Shown here in pieces: positions 57,221-64,000 of a DNA stretch of 64,000 nucleotides. The DNA is from Macrobrachium rosenbergii (taxonomy: Eukaryota > Arthropoda > Malacostraca > Decapoda > Palaemonidae). Position 1 is the stretch's first letter. Every line of letters starts with the position of its first letter. Made by a program: the position numbers and the translations under genes. Location: NCBI RefSeq assembly GCF_040412425.1, contig NC_089794.1:11421318-11485317 (forward strand), written 5' to 3'. A model generated the notes under the pieces. It saw nothing but the letters and a program-made list of their open reading frames with translations. It searched no databases and was not told the origin of the DNA.

Positions 57221-57789
57221 ATCCAATTTTTAATCCCTTCACCGTCATAGCTAGCATATGATCTCTATTTCAAGCTGTCATTATTTTCCTTAGCCATGAC
57301 AACATCTATGATCACCAATTAACAACGACGCCGAAAGATTAATCACCATAAAAATCGCGTGCTGGAACAGACGAGCCCAAACGCTCCCAGCTCTGATGGC
57401 GGATGACGCACACCCGTATACTAAATGTGGGCTTTAAAATGAAACCCCGCGCCCCCCTGTTGACTTTTAGCTGGTGATGAATTAATGGCTCTGTTCCCTG
57501 ACACTGAATGACCGAGGGAGGCAAATGATACCAGGAGCGACGTCAATTTTCACGCTTAAATCTTTCAGACGTGTTGGCTCTCCCGCGGTACCGGAGTAGC
57601 AGCGCCAACCTAATGAGAATTCGCGTTGTCAGCTGTTGTCTGAACGGACATAGATATTGGCGTTGGTTTAATGAATGTTCTGGGATTCCCAGGGGTCTCC
57701 GTTTGGAAATTAGGATTTGTGCGTTGTTTCTAACATTATGAGTTATAAGCAAATAACAGAATAAATTAGTTTTTAGGTTCCTATAAAAG

Positions 57790-58120
57790 AAAACTACTGA
57801 GATGGCTTTGTCTGTCTGTCACGCCCTTTTTCTGTCCGCCCTCAGATCTTAAAAACTACCAAGGCTAGAGAGCTGCAAATTGGTATGTTGATCGTCCACC
57901 CTCCAACCATCAAACACAAAATTGCAGCTTTCTAGCATCAGAAGTTTTTATTTTATTTAAGGTTAAAGTTAGCCATAATCTTGCGTCTGGCAACGCTATA
58001 TGACAGGCCACCACCGAGCCGTAGATGAAAGATTCATAGGCCGCGGCTCATACAGCATTATACGCTGTACAGAAAACTCGATTGCGCCGAAGAAACTTCT
58101 GCGCATTTTTTACTTTTTTT
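57790..58120. repeat. Dispersed decapod-type repeat, in duplication copy 1
   Basis: GCTTTGTCTGTCTGTCACGC, CCGCCCTCAGATCTTAAAAA, AGAGAGCTGCAAATTGG, AAATTGCAGCTTTCTAGC, TAAAGTTAGCCATAATC, GGCCACCACCGAGCCGT and GCATTATACGCTGTACAG in order. AGAGCTGCAAATTGG and AAATTGCAGCTTTCTAG are inverted to each other, an internal stem. Familiar from decapod sequences by memory only; class unknown. Confidence 0.7.
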
Positions 58121-58267
58121 TTTTAATTTCATTCGATTTTTCTTTTTTACTTTTATGTTGTTATTGGTTACTGGAATGCTAATGATGCCCTTACCCTTCC
58201 GGTTTGCTGAAAATTCTTTACGGATGAGGCTGCGAGCTACGCTTACTGCCAACTGGTACTCAACTCA

Positions 58268-58304
<37 letters not shown>

Positions 58305-58831
58305 CAAACGCTCTTAAGACTTTTCAATCACTGTTCCTACGACGAAACGTTTCCATCAATTATTCAATTAGAACTTTTGTAAATCCTGAATAATATTTGA
58401 GAACGGCTCTGGAGTTTGCAAACTGAGTTGATTTTAAAGGTCACCCGAGCGAGAAGACAGTAATCAGTGAGTCTTTTTATTTCTTTAAATAAATCAAACT
58501 AGTAAACGGAATGATAGTTTCTAAACGCTGAAATTGATTACCCTGATTACAATTGGTAAGATGTAAAATATTGATAGAAAGCTGTGATTCGTTATTGCAA
58601 ATATTTCGAATGCTACCAGTATCATTCAAGTATCGTTCTCCCTCCAGAGACGAAATTTTTATATTATACTTTGTTTTAATCTACCTCAATGTGGTCAAGT
58701 ACAAACAATCAAACCATACAAAATTCATGAAAGAGGGAGTCGTACCACTTATCCTGAAGCGTACTCAAATCATTATTGCAATTTCAGGAACCTTAATAGT
58801 GAGTAATTTATGCATTCAACTGTACCAGAAC

Positions 58832-59191
<360 letters not shown>

Positions 59192-59739
59192 TATCAATTT
59201 TTAATCCCTTCACCGTCATAGCTAGCATATGATCTCTATTTCAAGCTGTCATTATTTTCCCTTAGCCATGACAACATCTATGATCACCAATTAACAACGA
59301 CGCCGAAAGATTAATCACCATAAAAATCGCGTGCTGGAACAGACGAGCCCAAACGCTCCCAGCTCTGATGGCGGATGACGCACACCCGTATACTAAATGT
59401 GGGCTTTAAAATGAAACCCCGCGGCCCCCCTGTTGACTTTTAGCTGGTGATGAATTAATGGCTCTGTTCCCTGACACTGAATGACCGAGGGAGGCAAATG
59501 ATACCAGGAGCGACGTCAATTTTCACGCTTAAATCTTTCAGACGTGTTGGCTCTCCCGCGGTACCGGAATAGCAGCGCCAACCAATGAGAATTCGCGTTG
59601 TCAGCTGTTGTCTGAACGGACATAGATATTGGCGTTGGTTTAATGAATGTTCTGGGAACAGGGTCTCCGTTTGGAAATTAGGATTTGTGCGTTGTTTCTA
59701 ACATTATGAGTTATAAGTAAATAACAGAATAAATTAGTT

Positions 59740-60080
59740 TTAGGTTCCTATAAAAGAAAACTACTGAGATGGCTTTGTCTGTCTGTCACGCCCTTTTTCT
59801 GTCCGCCCTCAGATCTTAAAAACTACCAAGGAGAGAGCTGCAAATTGGTATGTTGATCGTCCACCCTCCAACCATCAAGCACAAAATTGCAGCTTTCTAG
59901 CATCAGAAGTTTTTATTTTATTTAAGGTTAAAGTTAGCCATAATCTTGCGTCTGGCAACGCTATATGACAGGCCACCACCGAGCCGTAGATGAAAGATTC
60001 ATAGGCCGCGGCTCATACAGCATTATACGCTGTACAGAAACGATTGCGCCGAAGAAACTTCGCATTTTTTTTTTTTTTCA
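59740..60080. repeat. Dispersed decapod-type repeat, in duplication copy 2
   Basis: Second copy of the block at 57790, differing by ACCAAGGAGAGAGCTG for ACCAAGGCTAGAGAGCTG and a few indels near CGCCGAAGAAACTTCGC. It arose by the 1.95-kb duplication and not by separate insertion. Confidence 0.75.
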
Positions 60081-60208
60081 ATTTCAGATTTTTCTTTTTA
60101 CTTTTATGTTGTTATTGGTTACTGGAATGCTAATGATGCCCTTACCCTTCCGGTTTGCTGAAAATTCTTTTACGGATGGAGAAAACTTACTGCCAACTGG
60201 TAAACTCA

Positions 60209-60382
<174 letters not shown>

Positions 60383-60383
60383 T

Positions 60384-60850
60384 GGAGCCTCGATGGCTCT
60401 TCGGTAGAGCAGCAGACTCGGACTTCTTCATAAGAAGTTTGTGCCATGTGTTCAAATCCGCAGCTGGCCGGTCAGAGGGCGGACACTTTGCTATCCGTGT
60501 AGGGATTATGTATGTAATCAACGGATAGGTTTGCTGAAAGCAAATGGGTGTTACAGACTAATACACACACAAACAAAGCCACTCCAACATCTTCTAAAAA
60601 CATAACAGACGCCTTACACGTCTCGAACTGTCGGCCTAAACCGCTCACGTCTCCTCGCTACTAGGGGAAAGGGAGCTGGCGATTTGACACAATACATATA
60701 CACATGTGCTACCGGGGTCTAAGCGATGTCAGGCAGGGCAGCCGATCGAGGCTACGGCCTACCCCAACGCCAAATCAAAGTCCTTCAAAAGAAGGCATCG
60801 TGCTTACCCCATATGAAAAATGGGAAAAAGCACATTAAACAAAGAAGATT
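60384..60850 (+). mobile_element. SINE2 copy 2 (tRNA-derived)
   Basis: The head is better preserved than copy 1: GCCTCGATGGCTCTTCGG, TAGAGCAGCAGACTCGGAC, ATGTGTTCAAATCCGCAGC. The body and tail follow copy 1 (ACTTTGCTATCCGTGTAG, AATCAACGGATAGGTTTGC, GCGATGTCAGGCAGGGCAGC, CCCCATATGAAAAATGGG, AACAAAGAAGATT). The 5' side is (AT)n and the 3' side continues ATATATTAAG into the foldback at 60857. Confidence 0.87.
60449..60459 (+). promoter_or_regulatory. Pol III B box of SINE2 copy 2
   Basis: TGTTCAAATCC is a B-box match. Together with TGGCTCTTCGGTAGAGC upstream as the A-box region it gives the spacing of a tRNA-type promoter. Confidence 0.65.
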
Positions 60851-60856
60851 ATATAT

Positions 60857-61422
60857 TAAGCTACAAACGTCCTTTAATACCCAATTCTCTCTACCTGGGA
60901 AATAATATATTTTCATATATGTTACTGAAGGGGAATTTTTTAGTTGATAGTAAGTTCGTCGTCCCATGGGCTCGGACCAACGAAAGACAAGAACTCAGGA
61001 CTCACCTTTACCACACGGCCAACAAGTGAGGTATAAGTTGATACCAACCCTCACCTACAAATCACCGTCGAACTCAGGTATTTGTATTTAGAATCGATAT
61101 CAATCCAATCATTTATAATATGGCTACGTGCGACAAACGCACTACATGGTCAGTATGGCAGAGGTGGGTTGATATTGATTCTAAATACAAATACCTGAGT
61201 TCGACGGTGATTTGTGGGTGAGGGTCGGTATCAACTTATACCTCACTTGTTGGCCGTGTGGGTAAAAGCATCACTGTAGTCCTGAGTTCTTGTCTTTCGT
61301 TGGTTCTAGCCCACGGGACGACGAACTTATTATCAACTAAAAAATTCCGCTTCGGTAACATATATGAAAATATATTATTTCCGTGGTAGAGCGAATTGGA
61401 TATTAAAGGACGTTTGTAGCTT
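60857..61422. mobile_element. Large foldback element with ~240-bp arms
   Basis: The left arm (60857 to about 61104) starts TAAGCTACAAACGTCC. The right arm (about 61168-61422) ends GGACGTTTGTAGCTTA. Pairing runs through AACGAAAGACAAGAACTCAG, AAGTGAGGTATAAGTTGATA and TCGAACTCAGGTATTTG. The loop of about 63 bp includes GTGCGACAAACGCACTACAT. Arms are around 90% alike. Neighbours are SINE2 on the left and an (AT)n array on the right. No coding capacity. It could be a foldback MITE or an inverted pair of a longer dispersed repeat. Confidence 0.82.
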
Positions 61423-61460
61423 AATGCTTGTATTTGAATCATGGTGATGTGATAAAAATT

Positions 61461-61648
<188 letters not shown>

Positions 61649-61671
61649 ATATATACATATACACACACACA

Positions 61672-62631
61672 GAGTACATGTATTCATTTTGTTCTGAGAC
61701 GCTTAATTTGATTTTGTTATCTTACTGATTTCAATTTTTTTTCTTTACAATAACTTTCTATGTTTCAAATCTTACGTTTTCCTGTTCGTCTTTATTTGAC
61801 TTTCCAAAAGTTTTCTTGTTCTGCTGTCAGTTACCAATGAAGAAATTAGAGAATATCATAAATTATTACTTTATATATCATGCATATCAGCCTGGTTAGG
61901 GATCCATAACAAAAAACAACACCAGAAGAGCTACGCTAATACGATATTGATTGATGAATAATAATGATTTTTTTAATTTAAATTTCCAGGAATTTAGTTA
62001 TTAAAGATAAAAAGAAAATTGCATGGATATTATATCAACTTGATTAGAAAAAGGCTTCTTTGAATGTTACTCCATGAACTCAATAAAACAAATATTTTAT
62101 CATTCATCCATGTTTCAACAGGCAAGTACAATAACACACAGTGAACTCCATTTTGCCTGAATAATTATTGTAGCAAAATACTCTCGTTTACACTTTCAAC
62201 TAAACAGTCGTAACTACCGATACCTAAAAGGGTGAAGCAATGTGAAAACAAACTTAAGAGTAAAGAAAATTAACTTGGAAATAAACACACAAAGCTCTTA
62301 ATTACCTTTGTCTTTTCGAGTAGTTTTCTGTGCTGGTATCAACTCATATCCGCCCACCCTAATTAAACTCATTATCACATTACTTCCGAGAACTTAGATG
62401 TTTATATTACGGATGATGAAGAAGATTATGCGCGTTTTGAACTCCATCATTTTTCCCCAGTATATTTTCTTTTTTGATACTCGAGTTTTGAAGGATATAA
62501 TGCATGGAAGACTTTCTTTGTTGAGATGGGATTAGTGAACAACTACTGTATGAAAGGATGTGTAAATCTGATGATGATTTTAATGAGTTCTAATTACTGA
62601 GGTGAAATGGCTCCATTTTCGTAGCATTTGA

Positions 62632-62634
<3 letters not shown>
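61672..62634. other. AT-rich unassigned sequence
   Basis: No gene, repeat family or transposon end recognised. Confidence 0.4.

Positions 62635-62682
<48 letters not shown>
62635..62682. repeat. (CT)n microsatellite, left arm of a hairpin pair
   Basis: 24 CT units followed by CACACGCACATACGCACACG. The complementary (GA)n lies 118 bp downstream. Confidence 0.95.
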
Positions 62683-62685
<3 letters not shown>

Positions 62686-62798
62686 CTCACACGCACATAC
62701 GCACACGCACGCGCGCGCACATATACACTCATAAACAAGTTAAACAATATTTTTAATGAAGATTATCACCTGCAGATTACCCGAGATCGGTTTCAACC

Positions 62799-62800
<2 letters not shown>

Positions 62801-62866
<66 letters not shown>
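62801..62866. repeat. (GA)n microsatellite, right arm of a hairpin pair
   Basis: 33 GA units, able to pair with the (CT)n at 62635-62682. Confidence 0.95.
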
Positions 62867-62870
<4 letters not shown>

Positions 62871-63844
62871 TGTATTTCAAAACTGAATTCCTTAATGGTA
62901 TACAAAAGCCAAAATATAAAACACTTAAGTGATAACGTACCAGATTAGGAGAAAAGTCAATGTTTCATAACGTCTAGAAGTGAATGTAATGTATCCCTGG
63001 AACAGTTCAGATCCAAAGGAATTAGTTATTAATCCAGCATTAAAAAACGTCAATTGTAACTGAAGCATTTATACATCATTTTTCAACGATAATAATTACG
63101 AAAGCACTCTGAAAATCAGAAAGATATTATTTTTTTTTTTTTTGTTTCACAATATCTTTGTATCGCAACCATGACGAGTTTGAAAGAAATATACCCTATT
63201 GCACATTTTGCTTATTTATTTTTCAAGTTTGTGTTACATTTAAGGCAGTATCAAACGATAAAATAAAAGCGCTCTGATAGCCAATTACGGACGTCATCCT
63301 TTATGATGACACCAGCTACGTCAACGTCCTTGATTCCTCCTGATTGGTTGATATATTTTTCATAAAATAACTCCCTGTCCCATTGACATTCTGATTCAAC
63401 TCTGTATAAGTCAAAAAGTAAACGTGATATATTAGGCAAAAATTAAATTTATGTTTCAGATTTATTTGAAAGAAAAAATATACTGAACAAATATGTGAAT
63501 ATGATGTTGATATTCTAGATAAATATTACACACGTCTATCAGTATGATGTTAATATTCTAAAGCATCTCGCTAGGCAATGGTTAATTAAAATTCCGCAAA
63601 GAATTTACGATAAACAAAAGAATTCCTGTAACAAACGACGGCACAAGCGCTCGACTGACAGCAGCATAAACAATGAACCTGCATTAAGTTCTGAGGAAAA
63701 ATAAATTATCCCACCTCTTCGTATTTACCGAAACGATTAATTGCTGGGCACGAACAAAGCGAGGTCGTTAGAGGCAAATCACTTCTATAAATTTTCAGGT
63801 CAGGCGGAAATTGTAATTCCTGGGTTAGATGTACAGAAGGGATC
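62867..63844. other. AT-rich unassigned sequence
   Basis: No gene or element recognised. GTATGATGTTAATATTCTA near 63540 loosely repeats ATATGATGTTGATATTCTA near 63499. Confidence 0.4.
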
Positions 63845-63990
63845 AAGGTATGCGTGTGTGTGTGTGTGCGCGTGTATATGTGTGTGTATATATACACATA
63901 TATATAGACAGATAGATACATATGTATACATATATAAATATACATATATACACATACATATGCATATGTATGCATACTATATTATATATA
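63845..63990. repeat. (GT)n and degenerate (AT/CATA)n microsatellite
   Basis: GTGTGTGTGTGTGTGCGCGTG followed by irregular TATACACATATATA and CATACATATGCATATGTATG stretches up to the window end. Confidence 0.9.
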
Positions 63991-64000
63991 TACATAAGGA

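Overview
This 64 kb window looks like repeat-dominated, gene-free DNA from a crustacean, most likely a decapod such as a caridean shrimp. The organism call is inference. Very long (AT)n, (CT)n and (GA)n arrays, tRNA-headed SINEs and several dispersed blocks (21.5, 22.8 and 57.8-60.2 kb) match, from memory only, repeats seen in decapod sequences. I recognise no intact host protein gene, no rRNA, no genuine tRNA gene and no CRISPR or prokaryotic feature. Nearly all long open frames are by-products of tandem repeats: Tyr-Ile strings from (AT)n, and repeats of 13, 16 or 20 residues from 39-, 48- and 60-bp minisatellites.

Layout. 1-18.5 kb is a satellite field built on a ~124-bp monomer that almost always carries the octamer ATGCAAAT. 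In 1-7.5 kb the monomer sits in a higher-order repeat of about 1.4-1.7 kb together with a 60-bp-period minisatellite. From 7.5 kb it alternates with a ~250-bp extension module. Clean insertions lie in the field: a truncated SINE with a 12-bp target duplication (8.9 kb), a Tigger-like MITE with a TA duplication (13.07-13.44 kb) and a palindromic MITE with an 8-bp duplication (13.73-14.29 kb). A decayed element at 15.9-17.95 kb carries a Merlin/ISXO2-type transposase remnant and ends in the same terminal motif as that MITE. Several stretches (about 4.0-4.5, 5.3-5.7, 6.15-6.35 and 15.3-15.9 kb) look like two sequences zipped together and may be assembly artefacts.

18.5-32 kb holds a ~90-bp tandem array, two copies of a SINE here called SINE1 (one nested in another repeat), an RTE-like LINE remnant on the minus strand (26.4-27.97 kb), one copy of a longer SINE here called SINE2 (28.2-28.7 kb), inverted-repeat elements, and many microsatellites. 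32.6-34.6 kb is a 39-bp minisatellite. 35.7-38.05 kb is a dead Penelope-like element (minus strand, RT plus GIY-YIG) split by a SINE1 copy with a perfect 10-bp target duplication, with an inverted partial copy of its 3' end in front. 40.55-42.06 kb is an internally deleted Mutator-like element whose terminal repeats are built from GGACAATTGCG-like units. 42-56 kb is mostly unassigned sequence with microsatellites, a foldback at 45.6-46.0 kb, a 35-bp array at 51.4-52.7 kb and a 48-bp minisatellite at 53.9-54.7 kb. 56.35-60.2 kb is a recent ~1.95 kb tandem duplication with every boundary in an (AT)n array. It is followed by the second SINE2 copy and a large foldback (60.86-61.42 kb).

How the parts relate. 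There is no operon or pathway. The recurring theme is retroelement ends sitting next to (AT)n arrays, nested insertions that give a relative chronology, and tandem amplification at scales from 2 bp to 2 kb. No convincing undescribed functional system was found. The observations most worth a second look are the octamer and splice-like signals in the satellite, the Merlin pair, the two SINE families, the nested Penelope element, the MULE ends, and the zipped-consensus regions.
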